From: Streptomyces vilmorinianum
GTDB lineage: Bacteria; Actinomycetota; Actinomycetes; Streptomycetales; Streptomycetaceae
Length of the DNA: 64,000 nucleotides
Reading direction: 5' to 3'
Assembly: GCF_005517195.1 (NCBI RefSeq)
Contig: NZ_CP040244.1
Location: 3,986,001-4,050,000 of the forward strand
Shown here piece after piece: positions 34,088-42,892 of this stretch. The translations under genes and the position numbers were made by a program. Under the pieces are notes generated by a model. That model was not told where the DNA came from and made no database searches. It worked only from the letters and a program-made list of their open reading frames with translations. Position 1 is the stretch's first letter; every line of letters starts with the position of its first letter.

Positions 34088-35692
34088 ATGGATCTCCCGA
34101 CCGCCATCGCGCCGCGGGGCGCGGCCCGTCCGCGAACCCGCCCCGTCGCCCACCCCAACGTCCTGGTCATGGCGGTGGCGGGGGCAGTGACCGTCGCCAA
34201 CATCTACTTCCCACAGCCGCTGCTCGACGCCATCGCGCAGGGGCTGCGCGTGTCCCAGCACACCGCGGGACTCGTCGCCTCCGCCGCCCAGATCGGCTAC
34301 GCGCTCGGCATCCTGCTCCTCGTCCCGCTCGCCGACACCGCCCGGCTGCGCCGCCTCACCGCCCTCCTGCTCGCGCTCACCAGCGGCGGGCTGCTGATCG
34401 CCGCGGCGGCGCCGAACGTCCTCACCCTCACGCTCGCGACGCTCGCCGTCTCCACGACCACGGTCCTCCCCCAGATCCTCACCCCGGTGGCGGCGGCGCT
34501 CGCGGGGCCGGAGCGGCGCGGCCGGGCCGTCGGGCTCATCGGCCTCGGCCTGACGCTCGGCTCGACCCTCTCCCGTACCGTCTCGGGCGCGGTCTCGGAC
34601 GTCGGCGGAGGCTGGCGCACCGCCTACCTGCTGGCCGCGGCGGCGACGGCCGCCCTCCTCTTCGTCGTGCCGCGCGCCCTGCCCGAGCGCGCGGGACCGG
34701 CCGCCCGGGAGCGGCTGCCGTATCCGCGGCTCCTGGCGAGCCTGCCCCGGCTGTTCGCCGAGCACCGGGAGGTACGGATCTCGGCGCTGAGCGGAGCCGC
34801 GGTCTTCGCCGCGTTCAGTGTCTTCTGGGCGACCCTCGCCTTCCATCTGGCGGCCCCTCCGCTGGGCTTCGGGCCGGGGGTGGCGGGGCTCTTCGGGCTG
34901 CTGAGCCTGCCAGGGGCGCTGCTCTCGGCGTACGCGGGACGGCTCACCGACCGCCATGGCGCGCGGGTGGTCAACGCCGGGGCGCTGGTGTGCACGGCCG
35001 CCGCCGTGGCCGTCGTCGGATTCGGGGCACACTCCCCCGTGGCGCTGGTGATCGGCGCCAACCTGCTGGTCCTGGGCACCAGCGCCGCCCAGGTGGCCAA
35101 CCAGGCGCGGATCTTCGGTCTGGGTCCGCGGATCGCGGCCCGCGTCAACACCGTCTTCATGCTGTTCTCGTTCGGCGGCGGCGCGCTGGGCTCGCTCACG
35201 GCGGCATGGCTGTACGGGGCGTACGGCTGGACGGCGACGACCCTGGCCTCGGCGGGGTTCACCGTCCTGGCCGCGCTGGTGGTCGCGGCCACGCGGCGCG
35301 GCGCCCCGAGTTGCGTACCGCGCGACACGCGCAAGGCTGGAACTCACCACCCGCGCAGCCCGCAGGGAGAGACGATGCCGGACCTCGCAGCCCTCGCCGA
35401 CGAACACCTTGCCGAGGCGCGTACCGCCCCGCACGGCCGGAGCGCCCATGTGGTGGTCCATGACGGCGTGCTCCGGCAGAGCGTGATCGCGCTGGTGTCC
35501 GGCACGGCCCTGGACGAGCACAACGCTCCGCCGGCCGCGAGTCTGCAGGTGCTGCGGGGGCGGGTGAAGCTGACGGCGGCCGGGTGGTCCGAGGAGCTGT
35601 CGGCGGGCGCGCTGCAGATGATCCCCAAGGAGCGGCACGGGCTCGCCGCCCTGGAGGACGCGGTCGTCCTGCTGACCGCCGTCAACGACTGA
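34088..35692 (+). CDS. MFS transporter reading in frame into a cupin domain
   Basis: 535 codons from ATG 34088 (AGGAG 8 bases upstream). Residues about 20-410 are a 12-TM MFS transporter (NVLVMAVAGAVTVANIYFPQPLLDAIAQ at the start; motif around VPLADTARLRRLTALLLAL; LTDRHGARVVNAG in the second half). After a Pro/Arg-rich linker (RGAPSCVPRDTRKAGTHHPR) the frame continues without a stop into a 105-residue cupin (HNAPPAASLQVLRGRVKLTAAG). A ribosome site and ATG (35375) precede the cupin, so it may also be made alone. In relatives I recall these as two genes; the fusion may be a lost stop or an assembly error. Confidence 0.75.
   Translation: MDLPTAIAPRGAARPRTRPVAHPNVLVMAVAGAVTVANIYFPQPLLDAIAQGLRVSQHTAGLVASAAQIGYALGILLLVPLADTARLRRLTALLLALTSGGLLIAAAAPNVLTLTLATLAVSTTTVLPQILTPVAAALAGPERRGRAVGLIGLGLTLGSTLSRTVSGAVSDVGGGWRTAYLLAAAATAALLFVVPRALPERAGPAARERLPYPRLLASLPRLFAEHREVRISALSGAAVFAAFSVFWATLAFHLAAPPLGFGPGVAGLFGLLSLPGALLSAYAGRLTDRHGARVVNAGALVCTAAAVAVVGFGAHSPVALVIGANLLVLGTSAAQVANQARIFGLGPRIAARVNTVFMLFSFGGGALGSLTAAWLYGAYGWTATTLASAGFTVLAALVVAATRRGAPSCVPRDTRKAGTHHPRSPQGETMPDLAALADEHLAEARTAPHGRSAHVVVHDGVLRQSVIALVSGTALDEHNAPPAASLQVLRGRVKLTAAGWSEELSAGALQMIPKERHGLAALEDAVVLLTAVND
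35375..35692 (+). other. internal start of the cupin domain protein
   Basis: The ATG at 35375 follows GGGAGAGACG, a good ribosome site inside the longer frame. The resulting 105-residue protein (MPDLAALADEHLAEARTA start) is a complete small cupin with GTALDEHNAPPAASLQVLRG as barrel motif and LQMIPKERHGLAALEDAVVLLT at the end; metal-ligand histidines are sparse. Separate translation would restore the two-gene arrangement. Confidence 0.6.
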
Positions 35693-35695
35693 GGC

Positions 35696-36205
35696 TCACA
35701 CCGTCTCGTCCAGATCCTCGGCGTAGTGCTCGATGGCGCGCCGGTACCGCCGTACGGACGGGTCGTCGCTGGTGGCCGCGAGCAGGCGCAGCAGCAGGCG
35801 TGCGGACTCGTGGTGCTCGCCGGTGTTGAACAGGGCCATCGCCAGGAACGTCCGCAGCGCCCCGTCCTCGGGGAACTCCTCGGCCGCGCCGCGCAGGGTG
35901 GTGACGGCCTCCTCGTAGCGGCCGAGGATGCGCAGCGTGCTGCCGAGGCCAAGGAGTGCTCCCTTGCGGTCCTCCGGGGAGAGCCCGTCGCCGGCCGCCG
36001 CGTCCAGCGCGCGCCCGTAGAAGGGGACGGCCTCCGCCTCCAGGCCGAGGACGTCGTGGGCCCAGGCGGTCTGGTAGGCCACCTCCGCGTCGTCGGGGTA
36101 CCGCGCGGCGAGCTCCACCAGGCGGGCCCGCGCCTCCTCCTGACGGCCCCGCTCCCGCAGGCCGACCGCCTCGGCCAGCAGGCCGTCTCGTACGTCGTCG
36201 TTCAT
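35696..36205 (-). CDS. tetratricopeptide repeat protein
   Basis: 169 residues from the second of two nearby ATGs (36205; the first at 36214 adds MPR). Three TPR-like helix pairs are visible: RERGRQEEARARLVELAARYPD, AWAHDVLGLEAEAVPFYGRALD and ILGRYEEAVTTLRGAAEEFPED, plus NTGEHHESARLLLRLL. It is soluble and likely a protein-protein interaction adaptor. It ends 3 bases from the cupin stop on the other strand. No function can be given. Confidence 0.82.
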   Translation of the reverse strand: MNDDVRDGLLAEAVGLRERGRQEEARARLVELAARYPDDAEVAYQTAWAHDVLGLEAEAVPFYGRALDAAAGDGLSPEDRKGALLGLGSTLRILGRYEEAVTTLRGAAEEFPEDGALRTFLAMALFNTGEHHESARLLLRLLAATSDDPSVRRYRRAIEHYAEDLDETV

Positions 36206-36375
36206 GCGGGGCATCGTCGCAGGTCGCCGTGGAGCGTGGTGCGGCGGCTGCCAGATGACGGAACGCCATACCGCGCCCCGGTGGTTGTGGCGGCCGGGCC
36301 CATAGGTGACCCGTGCGGCCCGCCCCTAATCTCCCGGCCATCACCCCGACATGAACGAGCCGCCCGGGAGATTCC

Positions 36376-38010
36376 ATGCGTCCATTCCACCGTCTCCGTT
36401 CACTCCGCCCACTCCGCCCACTCCGCCCGCGCGGGCCGCGCCGGCTCACAGCGCTGCTGCTGTTCGCCGCCGCGGCCCTGTTCCCCGCCGCGTCGCCCGC
36501 GGCGGCCGCCGCGCCCACGCCCGTACCCGGCCAACTGCAGCCGTACAACGTAGAAGCCGTCTACAGCTCCGGCATATCGTCGGGCGGCTACATGGCCACC
36601 CAGCTCCATGTGGCGTACTCCGGTACGTTCAGCGGCTCCGCGGCCTTCGCCTCGGGCCCGTACGGCTGCGCCCAGAACACGCTCTCCACCGCCCTCAACG
36701 CGTGCATGAACACCACGCAGGACCTCCAGCTCGCGAAGCTGGAGCAGACCACGCGGGACTGGTCGGCCCAGGGGCTCGTCGACCCCGTCGCCCACCTCTC
36801 GGGCGACCCGGTCTACGTCTTCAGCGGGTCGGGCGACACGACGGTGAAGCGGCCGGTGGCCGACGCGCTGGCCGACTACTACGGCCGGTTCGGCGCGCGG
36901 GTCCAGTACAACCGCACCACGGCTGCGGGCCATGCCTGGATCAGCCCGCTCGGCCCCAACTCCTGTACGGTCACGCAGAGTCCGTGGATCAACAACTGCG
37001 GCATCGACGCCGAGCGTGAGCTGCTCGGCCACCTGCTCGGCTCCGTCGCGGCCCCGAGCGGCTCCCCCGGCGGCACGCTGATCCAGTTCGACCAGAACGC
37101 GTACGCGCCCGGTGGCGCGGCGGCGCCGCTGTCCCTCGACGACAAGGGCTTCGTGTATGTGCCCGCGTCCTGCGCGCAGGGCGCGTCCTGCACGCTGATG
37201 GTGGCGCTGCACGGCTGCAAGCAGGGCCACGGATACCAGGGCTTCGGGACCCAGTTCGTCGACAAGGCGTATCTCAACGAATACGCCGACACCAACGACA
37301 TGATCGTGCTGTACCCGCAGGCCGTCGCGACGGCCACCCTGGAGAACCCCAACGGCTGCTGGAACTGGTGGGGTTACCTCGGGGACTCGGCCCACGCCCG
37401 GCACGGCGGCAAGCAGATCGAGGCGGTCATGGGGATGGTCCGGGCGCTGCGCGGGTCCGCTCCGCCGCCGGTGACCGACCGGGTGACGCTCTCCAGCGTG
37501 GACGCGCAGGACGGCTATGTGAAGGCCGCGGCCGACGGATCGGGCGCGGCGGTGGGCACGCTGGAGGACACCTACGGTCTCGCGCTGGGCCGGGGCACCG
37601 ACTCCAAGGTGAACCGGACGCTGCTCTCGTTCGACACCTCGCGGATCCCGGCGGGCAAGGAGATCACCCGCGCCTATCTGACGGTGAACCGCAGCAGCGG
37701 TTCGGGCGATCCGTGGTCGTCCCCCGCGGGCAACCGGCTCGTCGTGGACGTCACCACGGGCTGCGTGGGCGCGTGCGCCGTCGAGGCCTCGGACTGGTCG
37801 GCGGCGGCCACGGTGGCGGGCGGGGCGCAGATCGCCTCGTTCTCCTCGGGCAGCGCCTCCTCCACGGATCTGTCCGCGCAGGCGCTCGGCGCCCTGAACC
37901 GCGGCGGCACCACACAGATGCGGCTGCGCTTCGAGGCGGCCCCGGCCTCGACCGCGTATCTCTTCGTCAACAAGGACACTCCGGTGACGCTGACGGTCGA
38001 GTACCGCTGA
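36376..38010 (+). CDS. secreted type 2 PHB depolymerase with C-terminal DNRLRE-like module
   Basis: 544 residues with a long signal peptide (LR-rich n-region, LTALLLFAAAALFPAASPAAAAA). The lipase box is G66-I-S68-S-G70 (GISSGGYMATQ) near the N-terminus, Asp around 154 (SGSGDTTVK), His near 186 (AAGHAWISP), and the oxyanion LHGC only later near 279. This circularly permuted order is the type 2 catalytic domain of extracellular poly(3-hydroxybutyrate) depolymerases. The last about 180 residues (VTLSSVDAQDGYVKAAADGSG to TPVTLTVEYR) form a beta-rich module like DNRLRE/CBM96-type domains, replacing the usual fibronectin and substrate-binding domains. GGGAG precedes the ATG. Confidence 0.87.
   Translation: MRPFHRLRSLRPLRPLRPRGPRRLTALLLFAAAALFPAASPAAAAAPTPVPGQLQPYNVEAVYSSGISSGGYMATQLHVAYSGTFSGSAAFASGPYGCAQNTLSTALNACMNTTQDLQLAKLEQTTRDWSAQGLVDPVAHLSGDPVYVFSGSGDTTVKRPVADALADYYGRFGARVQYNRTTAAGHAWISPLGPNSCTVTQSPWINNCGIDAERELLGHLLGSVAAPSGSPGGTLIQFDQNAYAPGGAAAPLSLDDKGFVYVPASCAQGASCTLMVALHGCKQGHGYQGFGTQFVDKAYLNEYADTNDMIVLYPQAVATATLENPNGCWNWWGYLGDSAHARHGGKQIEAVMGMVRALRGSAPPPVTDRVTLSSVDAQDGYVKAAADGSGAAVGTLEDTYGLALGRGTDSKVNRTLLSFDTSRIPAGKEITRAYLTVNRSSGSGDPWSSPAGNRLVVDVTTGCVGACAVEASDWSAAATVAGGAQIASFSSGSASSTDLSAQALGALNRGGTTQMRLRFEAAPASTAYLFVNKDTPVTLTVEYR
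36401..36427 (+). repeat. 9-bp tandem repeat in the depolymerase signal peptide
   Basis: CACTCCGCC occurs three times in a row within the n-region of the signal peptide, encoding the SLRPLRPLRP stretch and adding three residues per unit. Confidence 0.8.
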
Positions 38011-38298
38011 CCGCTCACCGCCGGCGCGCCGGTGTGCCGGCCGGGTCCATGGCAGAAGGGGACCTCGGGAGGCTGTGAGGGCCCGGAGCGGGTCGGCCGC
38101 CGCCGTGCGGTCACCCGTTCGGAGGGCGGTACGGGAGGGACCTGACGCGCGAGGCGAACCGCCGAGCACCGCACGGGGGAGCGGGGAACGCCGGCCGCCG
38201 CCACGGTCCGTGGCCGCGCGCCGCCGAGTGGGGGACGACGGCAGCTGGTGCAGTGGAGGGAGAACTGCCCGGACGTCGACGCACCTGGACGGCACCAC

Positions 38299-40797
38299 AT
38301 GACCATGTCCCCCCTCGGTTCCTTCGGTGGACCGGACCCGTTCAACGAGCTCCTCAACCGCTTCTTCGGCATGTCCCCCGGCGCCTCTCCCCCGGCCGTC
38401 CAGCGGGTGCCGATCGGCCGGCTGCTCACCGACTCGGCGCGGGAACTGATCGGGCGGGCGACCGCCCGGGCCACCGAGGACGGCAGCGCGGACCTGGACA
38501 CCGAGCATCTGCTCTGGGCGTGCACGCAGGCGGAACCGGCGCGGAGCCTGCTCGCGCGGGCGGGCGCCGACCCCGACGAGCTGGGCAAGGCGGTCGCGGA
38601 CGTGCTGCCCGGCGCGAGCGGCGTCCCGTCGGCGAAGCCCGGACTCACCCCGGCGGCCAAGCGCGTCCTGCTGCGCGCGTACGAGCGCTCGCAGGAGTCC
38701 GGTGTCTCCTACATCGGACCGGAGCACATCCTCGGCGCCCTGCTCGACGACCCCCGTGCGGCGGCGGCGAAGCTGCTGAGCGCGTACGGGACGGATGTCG
38801 GCGGTCTGCGCTCGACCGCCGACCGGGCCGCACGGGCGGAGGGCGCGCCCGCGGCCCGGCCGGAGAGCACGACGCCCACACTCGACGAGTACGGCCGGGA
38901 TCTGACGGAGGAGGCACGGGCCGGGAAGCTCGACCCGGTGGTCGGACGGGCCGAGGAGATCGAGCAGACCGTCGAGATCCTCTCCCGCCGGTCGAAGAAC
39001 AACCCGGTCCTCATCGGTGAGCCGGGCGTGGGCAAGACCGCGATCGTGGAGGGGCTCGCCCAGCGGATCGTGGCGGGCGAGGTGCCGAAGACGCTGGAGG
39101 GCAAGCGGGTCGTCGCGCTCGACCTCTCCGGGCTCGTCGCCGGCGCCCAGTATCGCGGCCAGTTCGAGGAGCGGCTGAAGAACGTCATCGACGAGGTGAA
39201 GGCGGACGCGGACGCGACGGTGCTGTTCATCGACGAGCTGCACACCGTGGTGGGGGCGGGCGCGGCGGGCGAGGGCGCGATGGACGCCGGCAACATGCTC
39301 AAGCCGGCACTGGCCCGCGGCGAGCTGCATGTCGTGGGCGCGACCACGATCGACGAGTACCGGCGGTACGTGGAGAAGGACGCCGCGCTGGAGCGGCGCT
39401 TCCAGCCCGTGTTGATCCCCGAGCCCTCGGTGGAGGAGACGATCCAGATCCTGGAGGGGCTGCGGGACTCCTACGAGGCCCACCACCAGGTCCGCTACAG
39501 CGACGCGGCGCTCGTGGCGGCCGCCGAGCTCTCCGACCGCTATGTCTCCGACCGGTTCCTGCCCGACAAGGCCATCGACCTGATCGACCAGACGGGCGCC
39601 CGGGTGCGGCTGCGCTCCCTGGGCAGGTCGAGCGAGGTGGCCGGCCGTGAGGACCGGCTCGCGAAGCTGGGGCGTGAGAAGGACGAGGCCGTCGCGGCCG
39701 AGGACTTCGAGAAGGCGAACGAGCTCAAGCAGGAGATCGCCCGTGTGGAGGCCGAGCCGGCCGGCGTCGAGGAGCGGCGCGAGGGCGTGATGGAGGTGAC
39801 GCTCGACGACATCGCGGAGGTGCTGTCCCGGCGTACGGGCATCCCCGTGGCGCAGATGACGCAGAGCGAGAAGGAGAAGCTGCTCAAGCTGGAGGACGCC
39901 CTGCACAGCCGGGTGGTGGGCCAGGACGAGGCGGTCACCGCCATCGCCCAGGCCGTGCGCCGCAACCGGGCGGGCATGGGTGACCCGCACCGTCCGGTGG
40001 GCTCCTTCCTCTTCCTCGGCCCGACGGGTGTCGGCAAGACGGAACTGGCCAAGGCGCTGGCGGAGTTGCTGTTCGGCGACGAGAGCCGCATGGTCCGCTT
40101 CGACATGAGCGAGTTCCAGGAGAAGCACACGGTCTCCCGGCTCGTCGGCGCCCCGCCCGGATACGTCGGACACGAGGAGGCGGGCCAGCTGACCGAGAGG
40201 GTGCGCCGGCAGCCGTACAGCGTCCTGCTCTTCGACGAGGTGGAGAAGGCGCACCCCGATGTCTTCAACACCCTGCTCCAGGTGCTGGACGACGGCCGGC
40301 TCACGGACTCCCAGGGGCGGACGGTCGACTTCCGCAACTGTGTGGTCATCATGACGTCGAACATCGGCGCCCAGCGGATCCTGGCCCATCACGGGGACGT
40401 CTCCGAGATCCGGGACGATCTGATGCGGGACCTGCGCGGCCACTTCGCGCCCGAGTTCCTCAACCGTATCGACGAGACGATCATTTTCCACGGTCTCGAC
40501 GAGGACGATCTGGGCCGGATCCTCGATCTGCTGTTGCGTCGGAGCGAGCGCCGGGTGCGTTCCCAGGGGCTGGAGCTCCGGGTGACCGACGCGGCGAAGA
40601 AGCTGCTCGTCGCGCACGGGCATCAGCCGGAGTTCGGCGCCCGGCCGCTGCGCCGCACCATCCAGGCCGAGCTGGACAACCGGATCGCGGACCTGCTCCT
40701 GGGCGGTGAGGCCGACCCCGGCGACACGATCGTGGCGGACATCGAGAACGACGCCCTGGTGTGCCGGGTGACGCGGCCCCAGGCGGCCGCGGCGTGA
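38299..40797 (+). CDS. ClpC/ClpB-type AAA+ chaperone (ClpC2-like)
   Basis: 832 residues (ATG 38299, with a second ATG two codons on). A 60-residue N-terminal lead (GSFGGPDPFNELLNRFFGMSP) precedes two Clp-N repeats, NBD1 with Walker A GEPGVGKT near 240, a short M-region with a UVR-like FEKANELKQEIARVE near 468, and NBD2 with GPTGVGKT near 574, sensor and Arg regions. The UVR motif and the length suggest the ClpC branch. The N-terminal lead (no Clp-N at the very start) matches the stand-alone Streptomyces ClpC2 paralogue rather than ClpC1. It unfolds substrates, probably for ClpP or alone. No clp partner gene is nearby. Confidence 0.9.
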   Translation: MTMSPLGSFGGPDPFNELLNRFFGMSPGASPPAVQRVPIGRLLTDSARELIGRATARATEDGSADLDTEHLLWACTQAEPARSLLARAGADPDELGKAVADVLPGASGVPSAKPGLTPAAKRVLLRAYERSQESGVSYIGPEHILGALLDDPRAAAAKLLSAYGTDVGGLRSTADRAARAEGAPAARPESTTPTLDEYGRDLTEEARAGKLDPVVGRAEEIEQTVEILSRRSKNNPVLIGEPGVGKTAIVEGLAQRIVAGEVPKTLEGKRVVALDLSGLVAGAQYRGQFEERLKNVIDEVKADADATVLFIDELHTVVGAGAAGEGAMDAGNMLKPALARGELHVVGATTIDEYRRYVEKDAALERRFQPVLIPEPSVEETIQILEGLRDSYEAHHQVRYSDAALVAAAELSDRYVSDRFLPDKAIDLIDQTGARVRLRSLGRSSEVAGREDRLAKLGREKDEAVAAEDFEKANELKQEIARVEAEPAGVEERREGVMEVTLDDIAEVLSRRTGIPVAQMTQSEKEKLLKLEDALHSRVVGQDEAVTAIAQAVRRNRAGMGDPHRPVGSFLFLGPTGVGKTELAKALAELLFGDESRMVRFDMSEFQEKHTVSRLVGAPPGYVGHEEAGQLTERVRRQPYSVLLFDEVEKAHPDVFNTLLQVLDDGRLTDSQGRTVDFRNCVVIMTSNIGAQRILAHHGDVSEIRDDLMRDLRGHFAPEFLNRIDETIIFHGLDEDDLGRILDLLLRRSERRVRSQGLELRVTDAAKKLLVAHGHQPEFGARPLRRTIQAELDNRIADLLLGGEADPGDTIVADIENDALVCRVTRPQAAAA

Positions 40798-40803
40798 CCG
40801 ACC

Positions 40804-40834
40804 GGCCCCGCGGGGGCCGGAACCCCGCGGGGCC
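40804..40834 (+). terminator. terminator of the ClpC-type gene
   Basis: Perfect 12-bp stem (GGCCCCGCGGGG, 40804-40815 with 40823-40834) and 7-base loop, 6 bases past the stop codon. Confidence 0.8.
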
Positions 40835-40966
40835 TGGAAGGTGACCGGGCGGCTCTCACTCGCTGCGCGGCGCCTCCGAGATCGTCAGACGCGCCGCCCG
40901 GCGGGCCGGGACGAGACGGGTCTGGTCACGCCGGGCGGGTCCGGGGAGGGCTGACGGGCCGGACGG

Positions 40967-41272
40967 TCACGGGGACTTCGTCCATTCGAGGGTCACCCGC
41001 AGGTTGGCGCTGCTGCTGCCCCTGACGATGAGCGCGGTCAGCCCGCCCGCGTCCAGGCCGAGTTCGCAGCCGAACTCCACGGTCGCCCGGTCGGGGGCCG
41101 CCTGGTGCAGCGCGTGGCTGAGCTGGCCGGCGAAGGAGGACAGGGCGCTGGTGACCCCGGACAGATCCGGGAGGCGGTCGCCCAGGCCCTCGAGCTCACT
41201 GGCGGGGGCGAGTCTCTCCGCCTCCACGTAGAGCACGGCGCCTTCGATCTCGACCCTGGTGACGTCCCGCAT
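40967..41272 (-). CDS. CU044_2847 family protein (Trypco1 domain)
   Basis: 101 residues from ATG 41272, chosen because GGAGGAGCC precedes it; the frame is open 26 codons further up. The sequence runs RVEIEGAVLYVEAERLAP, a helical middle, and the closing VEFGCELGLDAGGLTALIVRGSSSANLRVTLEW typical of the trypsin-co-occurring domain 1 family. These domains are found with trypsin-like proteases and effector modules in bacterial conflict systems. No protease or effector gene is adjacent here: the upstream same-strand neighbour is an L,D-transpeptidase. Function unknown. Confidence 0.82.
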   Translation of the reverse strand: MRDVTRVEIEGAVLYVEAERLAPASELEGLGDRLPDLSGVTSALSSFAGQLSHALHQAAPDRATVEFGCELGLDAGGLTALIVRGSSSANLRVTLEWTKSP

Positions 41273-41369
41273 CACGGCTCCTCCGGGGTGGGTGGCGAGC
41301 AGAGCGCCAGTATCATCGAGGGCTACGACGACGGCCCCCTGAGCGGTCATTCGGCCCAGCGCCGCGTGG

Positions 41370-42719
41370 TCACAGGTCGGGCCGCAGGGCGCCCGAGGCG
41401 CGGCCGGGGCGGCCCGCCTCGGTCCCGAAGGCGCTGCCCTGCTGCCACCGCGACCAGGTCAGGTTCCAGTCGCCGTAGCCGTTGCCGAAGGGGGTCATCG
41501 GCGCGCCGTATCCGTTGATCACCTCGACGAGGTCTCCCTCGCGGACGGTACGGAAGAGCCAGGCGGCGTCCTCGGTGCTCATGCCGGTGCAGCCGTGGCT
41601 GACGTTCTCGCTGCCCTGCGCGTCCGTCGACCAGGGGGCGGCGTGCAGATATTCGCCGCTCCAGGTGACGCGGGTCGCCCAGCGGACCTTGAGGTCGTAG
41701 TAGTCGCGGCTGCGGCGGGGGATGCCGATGGAGTCGCCGCGCATGCGGACCGTCGGCTCCTTGCCCAGCACGACCTTGATGCCGCCGCGCGTCCGGAAGC
41801 CGGCCTTGCCCGTGGTCACGGGGATGGTGCGGAGGATCCGGCCGTCGCGCTTGACGGTCATCCGCAGGGTGGCCACATCGGTGACGGCCTCGACGCGGTC
41901 GCCGGTGGTGAAGGTCAGCGGGTTCGACGGGCCGCCGTGGAGCCGGTCGGTGACGCGGACTCCGTCGAGGCCGCTGCGGACCCGGACGGTGGTGTGGGCG
42001 GGCCAGTAGGCACGGGGCCGGTAGTGGAGCGTGGTGGGGCGGACCCAGTGCCAGGCTCCCACGACGCGCGGTTCGGACCGGACGTCGAGGGCGCGTTCGA
42101 CGACTCTGCGGGCCTCGGGGTCGGCCGCCGGCACCGGGTGGCTCAGTTCGGCGGTGACCGGCTGCCCGACGCCGTACGTCCGTCCGGACGACGGGCCGAA
42201 CGCGACGCTGAGCCGTTCCCCCTCCGGTGCCATGCCGGTACGGAACTCCAGGCGGGCGGCGCGCCGCGCGTGCCCTCCCGGGCGCGCCCGCTCGACGGTG
42301 AGGTGTGCGGTGTAGTGGCCGTCGGCGAGGAGCGGGGCCGTGCTGGTCCAGCGGGTTCCGTCCGCGCTCGGGCGCCCGGCGACTCGGCGCCCGCGCCGGT
42401 CGGTCACGGTGACGTCGGTCAGCCGGCCCGGTGTCCTGAGCGCGATGGCGATCGGTCCGGGGGCGCGTGTGGCGTCGAGCGCGAACGGCCGTCCCGTCAG
42501 GGCCGGTCCGCCGGACAGCACCACGGTGTGCCGGGCCGTCGCGCACAGGCCCCCGGCCGACGCGCAGCCGCTCAGCGACACGATCGCCTCGTCCACGGCC
42601 TGCGCGGCGGCCTGCCCGGGCCGCGGGGAGGCCGGGGGCTGCGCGGCCGTGGTGACGAGTACGGCTCCGGCGGCCAGGGTCAGCACGCCCCACCCTTTGA
42701 GGTTCCTGCGTGACGCCAT
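41370..42719 (-). CDS. L,D-transpeptidase (YkuD) with Ig-like domains
   Basis: 449 residues with a signal peptide (RNLKGWGVLTLAAGAVLVTTAA); the mature N-terminus has no lipobox. Residues about 60-300 form two Ig-like domains, as in mycobacterial LdtMt2 (HWVRPTTLHYRPRAYWPAHTTVRVRSGL). The catalytic YkuD domain follows, with the catalytic Cys in SHGCTGM near 376. It makes 3-3 crosslinks in peptidoglycan between meso/LL-diaminopimelate stems and is imipenem-sensitive in the family. ATG 42719 has GGGAGGG upstream, preferable to the ATG 15 codons earlier. It lies upstream of the Trypco1 gene on the same strand, 97 bases away. Confidence 0.93.
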   Translation of the reverse strand: MASRRNLKGWGVLTLAAGAVLVTTAAQPPASPRPGQAAAQAVDEAIVSLSGCASAGGLCATARHTVVLSGGPALTGRPFALDATRAPGPIAIALRTPGRLTDVTVTDRRGRRVAGRPSADGTRWTSTAPLLADGHYTAHLTVERARPGGHARRAARLEFRTGMAPEGERLSVAFGPSSGRTYGVGQPVTAELSHPVPAADPEARRVVERALDVRSEPRVVGAWHWVRPTTLHYRPRAYWPAHTTVRVRSGLDGVRVTDRLHGGPSNPLTFTTGDRVEAVTDVATLRMTVKRDGRILRTIPVTTGKAGFRTRGGIKVVLGKEPTVRMRGDSIGIPRRSRDYYDLKVRWATRVTWSGEYLHAAPWSTDAQGSENVSHGCTGMSTEDAAWLFRTVREGDLVEVINGYGAPMTPFGNGYGDWNLTWSRWQQGSAFGTEAGRPGRASGALRPDL

Positions 42720-42892
42720 GTGAGTCGCCCTCCCCTGCTGGTCCGTTCCGGTCCGGAGCATCAAAACGGATCAAGAGAAGAAATGATGATCACGTGGCCG
42801 GGCGTGGCGCGGGAGAGGGCCCGGAGACGACTCGAACGCACCAATCCGGGGGCACGCGCTCGCGCTCCCGGTCGGAGCGAGGACGGGCGGGG

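Noticed and set aside
36400..40623. Antisense open frame of about 1,400 codons opposite the PHB depolymerase and ClpC genes
   Set aside because: Frame kept open by high GC and third-position bias of the sense genes; the translation has no recognisable domain and lacks its own ribosome site.
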